Part shown: positions 7,146 to 15,736 of the stretch, piece by piece
Layout: each line of letters starts with the position of its first letter
Position numbering within the stretch: position 1 is the first letter of the stretch
DNA from: an uncultured Tenacibaculum sp.
GTDB taxonomy: Bacteria; Bacteroidota; Bacteroidia; Flavobacteriales; Flavobacteriaceae
Direction: 5' to 3'
DNA: 64,000 nt
Assembly: GCA_937922085.1 (NCBI GenBank)
Contig: CAKZVD010000024.1
Coordinates: 1-64,000, forward strand
The notes under the pieces: model-generated
The model's input: only the letters and a program-made list of their open reading frames with translations
Told to the model about the DNA's origin: nothing
Database searches by the model: none
Position numbers and translations under genes: made by a program

Positions 7146-8297
7146 CTATAATAAAGTCTCTAAGTAATGCGTATCAATATGGTATAACTCTTTCAAGCTT
7201 TCAATTTTAGCATCAATAGCCTCAGTATCTCTCTTTTTAGTAGATTTACTACCAATTAACATTACATTTTTACGTGTATGTTCATTACTTATAAATTCAA
7301 ACACTTTGGTATTGTAGTTATTCTTTTCTAAAATTAAAGCACGAATAGTATCGGTGACCATTTCAAATTGACGTTCTTTAAAAATACCATATTTTAATAA
7401 CGGACTCTCTTGTTCTACTCCTTTTACTTGTTGCCTCACTTGTTTATGACAGCAAGGTGCACAAATAATTAATTCAGACTTTGCTGCTAAACCTTTATAA
7501 ATAGCATCATCTGTTGCTGTATCACAAGCATGTAAAGCAATTAAAATATCTATTTTATCATTGTCATATTCTTGAATACGTTGTGCTACAAAATTCAAAT
7601 CAGTAAAACCACATTTTTCAGCAATGTCATTACAATAAACTACCAAATTTTCTCGCAATTCAATTCCTGTAATGGTTACTTTATATTTTTTTGTATTTAC
7701 CAAATAATCATATAAAGCAAAAGTAAGGTACCCCTTACCCGATCCCATATCTACAATTTGTAATTCTTTATTCGTATTTACTGAAGTTAACAAACCTTCA
7801 ATAATTTCTAAATATTTATTTATTTGACGGTATTTATCCGCCATTTTAGGAATTATATTATTATTCTTATCTGTTATATTTAAATACCTAAGATAATCTG
7901 CTAACGCTACTCTTTTCTCTTTAGGTTTATCGTGCGTATCTGGAAGTTTATTTTTAAAACTTGGAGCAGTATTTCTGTAACTAATCTTTTTCTTTTTTGA
8001 TATAAAAATCAACAAATCTTCAGAAAGTGTAAATAATGTTGCTGCTCTAAATTTTTCTAATAACAATTCTTCTATTTCTAAAACAGCTTCTTCTATCTTA
8101 AAATTTTTTGTTTGATCATTAGTCGTATGCCTGTATGTAAATTGAAAAAAAGCTTCTTCTTTTATTTTTATTTGACGTACATATACGTTTGGTAAATTAT
8201 CACTTTTTCTAACAGGCTTACTTAATGTTAACTTTACAAAACTATCTTCTAAAACACTTTGACTAAGTGTATCTCTTAATCGTTGAAATTCATTCAT
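7146..8297 (-). CDS. SAM-dependent methyltransferase (METTL25/TRM13-like)
   Basis: A 383-aa class I methyltransferase. An N-terminal domain of about 150 residues precedes the Rossmann fold: motif I VDMGSGKGYLTFALYDYL (about 183-200), an acidic strand-2 end TITGIELRENLV, and motif IV region DILIALHACDTATDDAI. It is followed by CAPCCHKQ, a Cys-Cys-His motif shared with METTL25- and TRM13-like proteins, where it is thought to bind metal or substrate. RNA modification is the likely role but the substrate is not known. A -7 promoter motif lies only four bases before the ATG, suggesting a leaderless or near-leaderless transcript. Confidence 0.8.
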   Translation of the reverse strand: MNEFQRLRDTLSQSVLEDSFVKLTLSKPVRKSDNLPNVYVRQIKIKEEAFFQFTYRHTTNDQTKNFKIEEAVLEIEELLLEKFRAATLFTLSEDLLIFISKKKKISYRNTAPSFKNKLPDTHDKPKEKRVALADYLRYLNITDKNNNIIPKMADKYRQINKYLEIIEGLLTSVNTNKELQIVDMGSGKGYLTFALYDYLVNTKKYKVTITGIELRENLVVYCNDIAEKCGFTDLNFVAQRIQEYDNDKIDILIALHACDTATDDAIYKGLAAKSELIICAPCCHKQVRQQVKGVEQESPLLKYGIFKERQFEMVTDTIRALILEKNNYNTKVFEFISNEHTRKNVMLIGSKSTKKRDTEAIDAKIESLKELYHIDTHYLETLL

Positions 8298-8301
8298 ACT
8301 G

Positions 8302-8309
8302 CAAAAATA
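8302..8309 (-). promoter_or_regulatory. -7 element of the methyltransferase gene
   Basis: On the minus strand this reads TATTTTTG, an exact TAnnTTTG match, ending four bases before the ATG. No good -33 TTTG is visible at the expected distance. If used, the mRNA would start at or inside the start codon. Confidence 0.5.
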
Positions 8310-8414
8310 AACAAGATTATCTTTTAAAAATATTTATCATGCTTTTTTTACTTTTAAATAACATTTAAAATAATTTCTTTTTATGTATAATTTTACTCTT
8401 CACTTTTGATATAG

Positions 8415-8422
8415 TAATTTTG
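8415..8422 (+). promoter_or_regulatory. -7 element of ttcA
   Basis: TAATTTTG matches TAnnTTTG exactly and ends five bases before the ttcA ATG, again predicting a leaderless mRNA. The -33 region is TTTT rather than TTTG. Confidence 0.55.
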
Positions 8423-8427
8423 CGTTT

Positions 8428-9216
8428 ATGGAAAACATAAAACAGATAACTAAAAAATTACAGCGAGGAGTAGCAGAAGCAATTAATCAATTTACAATGA
8501 TTGATGAAGGTGATAGAATTATGGTATGTTTATCTGGCGGTAAAGACAGTTATACTTTATTAAATATGTTACTCCATTTTCAAAAAGTAGCACCGATTTC
8601 ATTTGAAATTATTGCTGTTAATTTAGATCAAAAACAACCAGGATTTCCTGAAGAAGTGCTTCCTACTTATTTAGAAAAACTAGGCGTTAATTATAAAATT
8701 GTAGAAAAAAACACTTATAAAATTGTAATGGACAAGACTCCTGAAGGAAAAACTACTTGTAGTCTTTGTTCTAGACTACGAAGAGGAACATTATATGAAG
8801 CTGCTAAAGATTTAAATTGCAACAAGCTTGCTCTTGGGCATCACAGAAATGATATTTTAGAAACATTTTTCTTAAATATGTTCTTTTCAGGAAAAATAGA
8901 AACCATGCCTCCTAAATTTGTTAACGACGCAGGGGATTTAATTGTTTTAAGACCGTTAGCCTTTTGTAAAGAAAACGAAATTGAATTATATTCTGAGAAA
9001 ATGAATTTTCCTATAATACCTTGCAATTTATGTGGCTCTCAAGAAAATTTACAGCGTAAGAAAGTAAAACAAATGATTACAGATTGGGAAAAAGAATTTC
9101 CGAACAGAAATTCTATTATGATGAATGCGCTACAAAATGTATATCCTTCTCATTTATTAGATCATAATTTATATGATTTTGAAAAATTAGAAAATACCGT
9201 TTTAAAAGAATCTTAA
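8428..9216 (+). CDS. ttcA: tRNA 2-thiocytidine(32) synthetase TtcA
   Basis: TtcA thiolates cytidine 32 in tRNA using ATP and an iron-sulfur cluster; 262 aa, cytoplasmic. The PP-loop SGGKDS is at 36-41 and binds ATP. Cluster cysteines are visible as CSLC (111-114) and CNLC (199-202). [17 protein letters not shown] (about 134-150) is the conserved central motif that separates TtcA from TilS. Length is a little shorter than the E. coli enzyme, as in other Bacteroidota. It is a single gene ended by a strong hairpin terminator. Confidence 0.93.
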   Translation: MENIKQITKKLQRGVAEAINQFTMIDEGDRIMVCLSGGKDSYTLLNMLLHFQKVAPISFEIIAVNLDQKQPGFPEEVLPTYLEKLGVNYKIVEKNTYKIVMDKTPEGKTTCSLCSRLRRGTLYEAAKDLNCNKLALGHHRNDILETFFLNMFFSGKIETMPPKFVNDAGDLIVLRPLAFCKENEIELYSEKMNFPIIPCNLCGSQENLQRKKVKQMITDWEKEFPNRNSIMMNALQNVYPSHLLDHNLYDFEKLENTVLKES

Positions 9217-9231
9217 TTATATAACTAAAGA

Positions 9232-9256
9232 AAGCTCAAGTAAAACACTTGAGCTT
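9232..9256. terminator. Bidirectional terminator between ttcA and the FAS1 gene
   Basis: AAGCTCAAGT and ACTTGAGCTT form a perfect 10-bp stem with loop AAAAC, with T-rich sequence on the right and A-rich on the left. It serves two convergent genes. The same stem sequence recurs at 12111-12140. Confidence 0.8.
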
Positions 9257-9285
9257 TTATTTAATATATTTTATAATAACAATTA

Positions 9286-10680
9286 TTAAGGTAATAAAAC
9301 CATATCAATTGCGTGTACTACTCCATTAGTACCCTGAACATCGTTAGTTGCTGCACCTACTAAAATATTTACTGTTTGCATGCTTGACGTTTTTATTTGA
9401 GCTCCTGAAGTTAAATCTATAGTTACAGTACCTCCTAAAGTTGTTACATCTCCGTTAGTAAGTTGATCTGCCTGAACGTTAGCCCCATTAACTACATGAT
9501 ATTTTAATACTGCATCTAAAGTAGCTATTGGTATATCTGCAAGAGAATTCCACATCATATTTGAATCTAATAATGCTTGAAAAGCAGCATTCGTTGGTGC
9601 AAAAATTGTGAAAGGTCCTTCTCCAGAAAGAACAGAAACAAAATCAGTAGTATGCCTTGTATCAGTCAAAGCAGTAACTAATGAAGTAAATCCAGCATTA
9701 TTTAAAGCTAGAGTTACAACATTTGGTGGTAACATTACTTTATCTATAATATGAACTACACCATTACTTCCTTGTACATCTACAGTTATTGGTTTTGCAT
9801 CTCCATTAAATTCAACTGCCCCAGTAACTTCAACCTGTAAAGATAATGGCTCATCATTAGGTCCCGTAGCTAGCGTATTTACATAGGTGTCAGATAAATC
9901 TGTAGACTTCACTTCTCCACTTAATACATGAAATAACAATACCGATTTTAAAGTTTCTACAGGAATGTCATCTAAAGAATTCCAAGAAGTATTAGAATCT
10001 AATAATGCTTGAAAAGCAGCATTTGTTGGTGCAAAAACAGTAAAAGGTCCGTTTGCCTGTAAAGCACCTACTAGATCTGCTTTTTGCAATGCTGTAACTA
10101 AAGAACTTAAATCTGGCGTAGCAATTGCTAAATCGGTTATATCTTTTGGTAAAGTATCTGTTAATAATATTTCATCTATTATGTGAATTACTCCATTAGA
10201 AGCTTCTATATCTGCTGTAGTAACAGAAACTGATTGTCCTGATTCTGTCTTTAATTTAACTCCATTTGATAAATCAACTATTAATTTCCCTGTATTTAAT
10301 GTTGTTAATTCTTGATCGTTACTTAAGTCACTAGACAAAGCTTTAGCTGAAACAACATGGTATAATAGCACACTTTTTAAAACATCAGCAGGAATATCAT
10401 CTAAACTGTTCCATGCAGCTTTAGAGTCTAATAATTTTTGAAAAGCTTCATTTGTTGGCGCAAATACTGTAAAAGGTCCATCTGCTTTTAAAGCACTAAC
10501 TAAATCTGCTTTTTGTAAAGCGGTTACTAAAGAACTTAAGTTATCTGTTTTAGAAGCTACTTCTGTAGTATCAGACTTTGGAGTTGTTACCTCTGGATCA
10601 TCATCACTACATGAAATTAAAAATCCAATACTTAAAAATAGGCTGAGAATTAATTTAGACTTGATTTTTTTGATTAACAT
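9286..10680 (-). CDS. Lipoprotein with three fasciclin (FAS1) domains
   Basis: A 464-aa surface or periplasm-facing lipoprotein: signal peptide with lipobox LISC (Cys24), a short Asp/Thr linker, then three FAS1 domains at about 46-175, 185-318 and 323-463. Each repeats the H1 motif (TVFAPTNEAF, TVFAPTNAAF, TIFAPTNAAF) and ends with GVIHIID, GVVHIID or GVVHAID, the FAS1 H2 motif. FAS1 domains mediate adhesion to proteins or polysaccharides. Domains 1 and 2 are near-copies (SSLVTALQKADLV in both), pointing to internal duplication. It is transcribed alone towards ttcA. A ligand cannot be named. Confidence 0.92.
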   Translation of the reverse strand: MLIKKIKSKLILSLFLSIGFLISCSDDDPEVTTPKSDTTEVASKTDNLSSLVTALQKADLVSALKADGPFTVFAPTNEAFQKLLDSKAAWNSLDDIPADVLKSVLLYHVVSAKALSSDLSNDQELTTLNTGKLIVDLSNGVKLKTESGQSVSVTTADIEASNGVIHIIDEILLTDTLPKDITDLAIATPDLSSLVTALQKADLVGALQANGPFTVFAPTNAAFQALLDSNTSWNSLDDIPVETLKSVLLFHVLSGEVKSTDLSDTYVNTLATGPNDEPLSLQVEVTGAVEFNGDAKPITVDVQGSNGVVHIIDKVMLPPNVVTLALNNAGFTSLVTALTDTRHTTDFVSVLSGEGPFTIFAPTNAAFQALLDSNMMWNSLADIPIATLDAVLKYHVVNGANVQADQLTNGDVTTLGGTVTIDLTSGAQIKTSSMQTVNILVGAATNDVQGTNGVVHAIDMVLLP

Positions 10681-11061
10681 TTTTGATAGTTTTTAGGTTA
10701 TTATTGCCTACTAATTTTTATGTCATTTTTCGGCTTATCTTAGACACTGTTTAATATTTATCGATAAAAAGTAAACAAAAATACATTTGAGATAAAAAAA
10801 CTCTACTGAGTTATGAATTAAATATATAAATTATGTTTAACTATTTAACCACAAAGTTAAACAAATATTGTATTGAAATTAATTTAATCAGTTTAAATCA
10901 TGTTTTTTAACATTATATTAAGATTATTTGTTAAACAAATTTTAATTAAAAACAATCAATACTATATTATTTAAATTCAAAAAAATCTAATAATTTATGA
11001 CCATATTAAAAATGGCATACTGTTTGAAAATTGTTATTCAATAAATTTTAAAACTAATCTT
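10681..11061. other. Divergent intergenic region
   Basis: About 380 bases between the FAS1 gene (minus) and the DUF4476 gene (plus). On the minus strand TATTTTTG at 10783-10776 is a possible -7 box for the FAS1 gene. No small ORF or strong hairpin was seen; the rest is plain AT-rich sequence. Confidence 0.5.
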
Positions 11062-12090
11062 ATGAAATTACTTACTACTCTATTATTTCTATTTCACTTT
11101 AGCTTTTTTAGTTTTAGTCAAACAAAAACTAATTACAAAAAATTTAAAAGTGAAATTCAACAAAAACGATATTCAAAAGATTTAACTTTAAACAAAACAA
11201 TGTCATTTCTTAGAAATAATGAAATATATGTTTCTGAACTAATAGACATTTGTAATTATTTTACAAGAGAAAGTTTGAAGTATAAAATTTGTTTAAATGC
11301 GTATCCTAAAATTATTGATAAAAGAAATTTCTTTGAAACCTATAATGTTTTTAATTCTTTTTCTTATGCTATAAAACTATATCATAATACTCAAGGAAAC
11401 CCTATTTCAAATACACCTCCTGTTCATCCTCAAATTAACTATCCTAACTATACATCATATAATGGATTAATAAATAACTATTGTAATCAACCTATGCAAG
11501 GTTATCAATTCAAAAGGTTAATGAATCGTATTAGATCTTCTTCTATTAGTTTACTACAACTAAAACAAGTTTTAAAAAACAATTGCTTTAGCACAAAACA
11601 AGTAATGATATTAGGTGAAAAACTTCAATTCACTAATAATCGTTATGACTTTTTTGTATATGCTTTTAATTATACTTCAGATGTAGAGAATTTTTTTTAC
11701 ACAAAACAGTTAATTTCTAGTAGGCTACAAAAACAAGAATTAGACAATTTTATTCGTAGAAAAATCGATTTAATACAAGCAGCTTCAGAAATAGATAATT
11801 GCTACACTTCTACAGAAGATTTTAATTATATTTTAAAAGCAATTAGATCTGAACATTTTTCTAAACCAAAATTAATTTTGGTAAAAAAACAAATTGCTAA
11901 ATACTGTTTAAATTTACAACAGATAAGAACTATTGCAAATGAATTTCCTTTTGAAGGAGACAGATTAGATCTTTTAAAATATAGCTTTGAGTATATTCAT
12001 AAAAAAGATTCGTTCTATACTTTAAGAGATCTTTTAAAATTTAATAGCAATCAAAAAAAGTTTGATCAATTTTTATTAGATAAAAGATAA
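11062..12090 (+). CDS. Secreted DUF4476 protein
   Basis: A 342-aa exported protein with a signal peptide (residues 1-20, FFSFSQT cleavage region). Two clear DUF4476 units are visible, about 150-225 (FKRLMNRI, NNCFSTKQVMILGEKLQF, YAFNYTSDVENF) and 255-330 (FNYILKAI, KYCLNLQQIRTIANEFPF, YSFEYIHKKDSF), and a weaker third copy at 45-105. The family is a Bacteroidota helical-repeat domain of unknown function, usually secreted. It is monocistronic with its own terminator. No enzyme residues are evident. Confidence 0.8.
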   Translation: MKLLTTLLFLFHFSFFSFSQTKTNYKKFKSEIQQKRYSKDLTLNKTMSFLRNNEIYVSELIDICNYFTRESLKYKICLNAYPKIIDKRNFFETYNVFNSFSYAIKLYHNTQGNPISNTPPVHPQINYPNYTSYNGLINNYCNQPMQGYQFKRLMNRIRSSSISLLQLKQVLKNNCFSTKQVMILGEKLQFTNNRYDFFVYAFNYTSDVENFFYTKQLISSRLQKQELDNFIRRKIDLIQAASEIDNCYTSTEDFNYILKAIRSEHFSKPKLILVKKQIAKYCLNLQQIRTIANEFPFEGDRLDLLKYSFEYIHKKDSFYTLRDLLKFNSNQKKFDQFLLDKR

Positions 12091-12110
12091 TACTATTGTC
12101 ATAAGCATAA

Positions 12111-12140
12111 AAAAAGCTCAAGTTAAAACTTGAGCTTTTT
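12111..12140. terminator. Bidirectional terminator
   Basis: AAAAAGCTCAAGTT and AACTTGAGCTTTTT form a perfect 14-bp stem with loop AA, ending in T-runs on both strands. It serves the convergent DUF4476 and typA genes. Confidence 0.85.
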
Positions 12141-12162
12141 TAATATAATTTTTAAAGTATAA

Positions 12163-13935
12163 TTAAGCTTTAAAAGTAATTTTACGCATACGTAAACTTT
12201 CTGGAGTAACTTCTAAATACTCATCCGCTTTTATATACTCCATACACTCTTCTAAAGAAAAATCAATTTTCGGAGCAATTTTCATAGCATCATCTGTACC
12301 AGATTTACGCATATTTGTTAATTGCTTTCCTTTAATTAAGTTTACAGCCATATCATCAGACTTACTATTTTCCCCAATTACCTGACCAATATAAATTTCT
12401 TGATTAATATCAATAAAAAATTTACCTCTATCCTGTAAACGGTTTAATGCATAAGCAGTAGCTTTACCTGCTGCTGCAGAAATTATAGCTCCTTTTATAT
12501 CTTCAGTAAAATCTCCTTTATAAGGACCATACTCACTAAATCTATGATTAATAATTGCTTGACCAGATGTAGCTGTTAGTATTTTATTACGTAAACCTAT
12601 TAAACCTCTAGAAGGAATTGTAAACTCTAAGTGTTGTAAATCTCCTTTAGGCTCCATAATCATTAAGTCTCCTTTACGTAAAGAAACTAAGTTTACAGCT
12701 TTAGAAGCAACGTCTTCTGGCACATCAATAGATAATGTTTCCATTGGTTCATGCTTTTTACCATCAACCATTTTAATGATTACCTGTGGTCTTCCCACTT
12801 GTAATTCATATCCTTCACGACGCATTGTTTCAATTAATACAGATAAATGTAAAACACCACGACCATATACATTAAACTTATCTTCTGAATCAGTAGTTTC
12901 AACTTTTAAAGCTAAATTCTTTTCTAATTCTTTGAATAAGCGATCACGAATATGACGAGAAGTAACAAATTTTCCTTCTTTACCAAAGAAAGGTGAATTG
13001 TTAATTGTAAATAACATACTCATTGTAGGCTGATCAATTTCAGTTCTTGGTAATGCTTCTGGGTTTTCTAAATCAGCAATAGTATCACCAATCTCAAATC
13101 CTTCAATACCTGTAATAGCACAAATATCTCCACAAGGTACTTTATCTACCTGAACTTTACCCATTCCTTCGAATACGTGTAATTCTTTAATTCTTACTTT
13201 TTTAGTAGTACCATCAGCTTTACATAACATGTAATCTTTACCTGTTTCTAAATCACCTCTAAATATACGTCCAATCGCAATTCTACCTGTAAAAGAAGAA
13301 AAGTCTAAAGAAGTAATTTGCATTTGTGGAGTACCTTCATGATATTTAGTTTCTGGAATAGATTCTAAAACTGCATCTAATAAAGGTATTATATTATCTG
13401 TTTCATTCTGCCAATCAGTACTCATCCAATTATTTTTTGCCGAACCATAAATAGTCGTAAAATCTAATTGTTCTTCGGTAGCTTCTAAAGCAAACATTAA
13501 ATCAAAAACTTTCTCATGTACTAAATCAGGTGTACAGTTTTCTTTATCTACTTTATTAACAACTACAATAGGAGTTAACCCTAATTCTAATGCTTTTCCT
13601 AATACAAAACGAGTTTGTGGCATAGGACCTTCAAATGCATCTACCAATAATAAAACACCATCAGCCATTTTTAATACACGCTCTACTTCTCCTCCGAAAT
13701 CGGCGTGACCAGGTGTATCAATTACATTTATTTTTGTGTTCTTGTAATTTACTGATACGTTCTTAGAAAGAATTGTAATTCCTCTTTCACGCTCTAGGTC
13801 GTTATTATCTAACAATAAATCAGTACGTTCTTTACGATCGTCTAAGATTTTTGCTTGATCTATAATTTTATCTACCAAGGTAGTTTTACCATGATCTACG
13901 TGCGCTATAATAGCTATGTTTCTTATTGATTGCAT
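12163..13935 (-). CDS. typA: Ribosome-associated translational GTPase TypA/BipA
   Basis: TypA is an EF-G-like GTPase that binds the 70S ribosome under stress and helps 50S assembly. The 590-aa protein has the G1 loop AHVDHGKT (11-18), switch 2 DTPGHADF (73-80) and G4 VNKVD, then the domain II region SLDFSSFTGRIAIGRI and the C-terminal BipA domain with SRGLIGLRNKILTATSG. Length fits the family (about 600). It is monocistronic, with a convergent terminator downstream and a likely own promoter in the 178-base gap to fumarylacetoacetase. Confidence 0.96.
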   Translation of the reverse strand: MQSIRNIAIIAHVDHGKTTLVDKIIDQAKILDDRKERTDLLLDNNDLERERGITILSKNVSVNYKNTKINVIDTPGHADFGGEVERVLKMADGVLLLVDAFEGPMPQTRFVLGKALELGLTPIVVVNKVDKENCTPDLVHEKVFDLMFALEATEEQLDFTTIYGSAKNNWMSTDWQNETDNIIPLLDAVLESIPETKYHEGTPQMQITSLDFSSFTGRIAIGRIFRGDLETGKDYMLCKADGTTKKVRIKELHVFEGMGKVQVDKVPCGDICAITGIEGFEIGDTIADLENPEALPRTEIDQPTMSMLFTINNSPFFGKEGKFVTSRHIRDRLFKELEKNLALKVETTDSEDKFNVYGRGVLHLSVLIETMRREGYELQVGRPQVIIKMVDGKKHEPMETLSIDVPEDVASKAVNLVSLRKGDLMIMEPKGDLQHLEFTIPSRGLIGLRNKILTATSGQAIINHRFSEYGPYKGDFTEDIKGAIISAAAGKATAYALNRLQDRGKFFIDINQEIYIGQVIGENSKSDDMAVNLIKGKQLTNMRKSGTDDAMKIAPKIDFSLEECMEYIKADEYLEVTPESLRMRKITFKA

Positions 13936-13956
13936 TTTACTACATTAAATTTGGCG

Positions 13957-13964
13957 CAAAAGTA
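13957..13964 (-). promoter_or_regulatory. -7 element of typA
   Basis: The minus strand reads TACTTTTG, an exact TAnnTTTG match, 21 bases before the typA ATG. A -33 TTTG was not found at the usual spacing. Confidence 0.45.
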
Positions 13965-14052
13965 GTATTTCACTTTGAATTGGACTAATAAACAGCAACA
14001 TATTTACATTAACTGTGTGAATAAGAAATTCTCACTTTTTTAAGAAAGAAAG

Positions 14053-14084
14053 TTTGTTACGAATTGAAAAAATATGTAGGTTTG
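14053..14084 (+). promoter_or_regulatory. Promoter of fumarylacetoacetase
   Basis: TTTG (14053-14056), 20 bases, TAGGTTTG (14077-14084): a full match to the Bacteroidota housekeeping promoter pattern. It predicts a start near 14091, about 23 bases before the ATG. Confidence 0.65.
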
Positions 14085-14113
14085 ATAAAACAATTAATAC
14101 AACAATATAAAAA

Positions 14114-15397
14114 ATGGAAATAACGGCAAATAACCCAAATAGAAAATCGTGGTTAAAGATTAATGACGATTCGGACTTTCCTATTCAAAATATACCTTTT
14201 GGCGTCTTTTTAACAAGAGATGATATTATTACTATCGGAACTAGAATTGGTGATTATGCTATTGATTTAGGAGCATTACATCAATTAGGATATTTTAAAG
14301 GTATTCCTTTAACTGACGATATTTTTTTACAAGACACTTTAAATGATTTTATTGCAGATGGAAGAAAAACATGGCGTTTAGTAAGAAATAGAATTGCAGA
14401 TGTTTTTGATGTAAAAAATGGAGAATTACGTGACAATGCAGATCATAAAGATAAAATAATCTTTAGGATGGATGAAATTGAAATGTTATTACCTGTAAGA
14501 GTTGGTGACTATACTGATTTTTATGCAAGTAAAGAGCATGCTACAAATGTAGGTTCTTTATTTAGAGATCCTGAAAACGCTTTACTCCCTAATTGGTTAC
14601 ACATACCTATTGGTTACCATGGTAGAAGTTCTTCAATTATACCTTCTGGTACACCTATTCGTAGGCCTGTAGGACAATCTAGACCTGCTGAAGGTGAAAC
14701 TTCTCCAGGCTTTGGTCCTTCTAAATTATTAGACTTTGAATTAGAAATGGCTTTTATAACTACTGTTTCTAATGATTTAGGAGATCGCATTTCTATAGAT
14801 GAAGCTGAAGATTATATTTTCGGATTGGTTTTATTTAACGATTGGTCTGCTAGAGATATTCAAGGCTGGGAATACCAACCATTAGGTCCTTTTTTAGGAA
14901 AAAACTTTGCTTCTACTATTTCTCCTTGGATAGTAACTTTAGATGCCTTAGAGCCTTTTAGAGTGAACAACCCAAAACAAGAGCCAACACCTTTACCTTA
15001 TTTACAGCATAAAGGAAAACATAGTTTTGATATTAACTTACAAATGGCTATTCAACCAGAAAATGAGAAAGAAACTGTTGTTTGTAACTCTAATTTCAAA
15101 TACATGTACTGGACTATGGCGCAACAATTTGCACACCATACAGTAAATGGATGTCCTGTAGAAGCTGGAGATATGATGGGGAGTGGAACTATTTCTGGTC
15201 CAACAAAAGACAGTTTTGGTTCTATGTTAGAACTTACTTGGAAAGGACAAAATCCTTTAAAATTGAATGACGGTAGTGAGCGTAAATTTATTAATGATTT
15301 CGATACTGTTATTATGAGAGGATACTCTAAAAATGATAAAGTTAGAATAGGTTTTGGTGAATGTACTGGTAAAGTATTACCTGCTAAAGAATTTTAA
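14114..15397 (+). CDS. fahA: Fumarylacetoacetase
   Basis: The last enzyme of tyrosine/phenylalanine breakdown, splitting fumarylacetoacetate into fumarate and acetoacetate. The 427-aa length matches the family (about 420). The N-terminal SH3-like domain (about 1-120) is followed by the FAH fold with YTDFYASKEHATNVG (metal-binding Asp and catalytic His), PIGYHGRSSSI, ELEMAFI (metal Glu) and LFNDWSARDIQGWEYQPLGPFLGKN. GSGTISGPT near the end is the C-terminal active-site loop. It is a single gene with its own promoter and a long shared terminator; other tyrosine-pathway genes are not in the window. Confidence 0.95.
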   Translation: MEITANNPNRKSWLKINDDSDFPIQNIPFGVFLTRDDIITIGTRIGDYAIDLGALHQLGYFKGIPLTDDIFLQDTLNDFIADGRKTWRLVRNRIADVFDVKNGELRDNADHKDKIIFRMDEIEMLLPVRVGDYTDFYASKEHATNVGSLFRDPENALLPNWLHIPIGYHGRSSSIIPSGTPIRRPVGQSRPAEGETSPGFGPSKLLDFELEMAFITTVSNDLGDRISIDEAEDYIFGLVLFNDWSARDIQGWEYQPLGPFLGKNFASTISPWIVTLDALEPFRVNNPKQEPTPLPYLQHKGKHSFDINLQMAIQPENEKETVVCNSNFKYMYWTMAQQFAHHTVNGCPVEAGDMMGSGTISGPTKDSFGSMLELTWKGQNPLKLNDGSERKFINDFDTVIMRGYSKNDKVRIGFGECTGKVLPAKEF

Positions 15398-15415
15398 TTA
15401 AGGTTAAACAAAAAT

Positions 15416-15453
15416 AAAAAAGGATTAATTCTGGTTAGAATTAATCCTTTTTT
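15416..15453. terminator. Long bidirectional terminator
   Basis: A perfect 17-bp stem (AAAAAAGGATTAATTCT at 15416-15432 against 15437-15453) with loop GGTT. It separates convergent fahA and the second double-glycine peptide gene and ends both. Confidence 0.85.
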
Positions 15454-15469
15454 ATTTTTTAACTTAAAA

Positions 15470-15610
15470 CTACTCAAAACAAATACATGGTGCTGATGGT
15501 TCTGGAGCAGAACAAGGGTAATTACAAATAATAAAACCTCCATTAACAGTTCTTTGAACCTTTTTTTCAATTTCTTGAACATTATCAAGCTTTAAAATGT
15601 CTTTTAACAT
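15470..15610 (-). CDS. Second double-glycine-leader peptide, 46 aa
   Basis: A short gene hidden in a different frame from a longer spurious ORF. It starts at ATG 15610-15608 (MLKDILKLDN) and stops with TAG at 15472-15470. The 25-residue leader ends TVNGG (Gly24-Gly25) and follows the same pattern as the peptide at 762-935: MLK, I, L at positions 2-8, a charged KK/Q middle and GG. The 21-residue core has four cysteines (Cys29, Cys33, Cys42, Cys44), is Pro/Ser/Ala-rich, and ends CICFE. It has its own terminator. No transporter or modification enzyme adjoins it. It is probably a secreted peptide matured by a C39 peptidase; activity is unknown. Confidence 0.78.
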   Translation of the reverse strand: MLKDILKLDNVQEIEKKVQRTVNGGFIICNYPCSAPEPSAPCICFE

Positions 15611-15697
15611 AATTTAAATTTTTTGATTAATTTATCAAATATAAATATAAAAAAGACTTATTAATTATTAAAACACTAAAAAAAACTTAAAACAAAT

Positions 15698-15729
15698 AAA
15701 AAATCCATTTCTTTCGAAATGGATTTTTT
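15698..15729. terminator. Terminator of the helicase gene
   Basis: AAAAAATCCATTTC and GAAATGGATTTTTT form a perfect 14-bp stem with loop TTTC. On the minus strand it ends the helicase transcript, although it sits so close that read-through into the peptide gene may be limited rather than absent. Confidence 0.8.
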
Positions 15730-15736
15730 ATTTGTT

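Noticed and set aside
15394-15588. 64-codon minus-strand frame next to fahA
   Set aside because: It overlaps the real 46-codon double-glycine gene in another frame and reads through the terminator hairpin.
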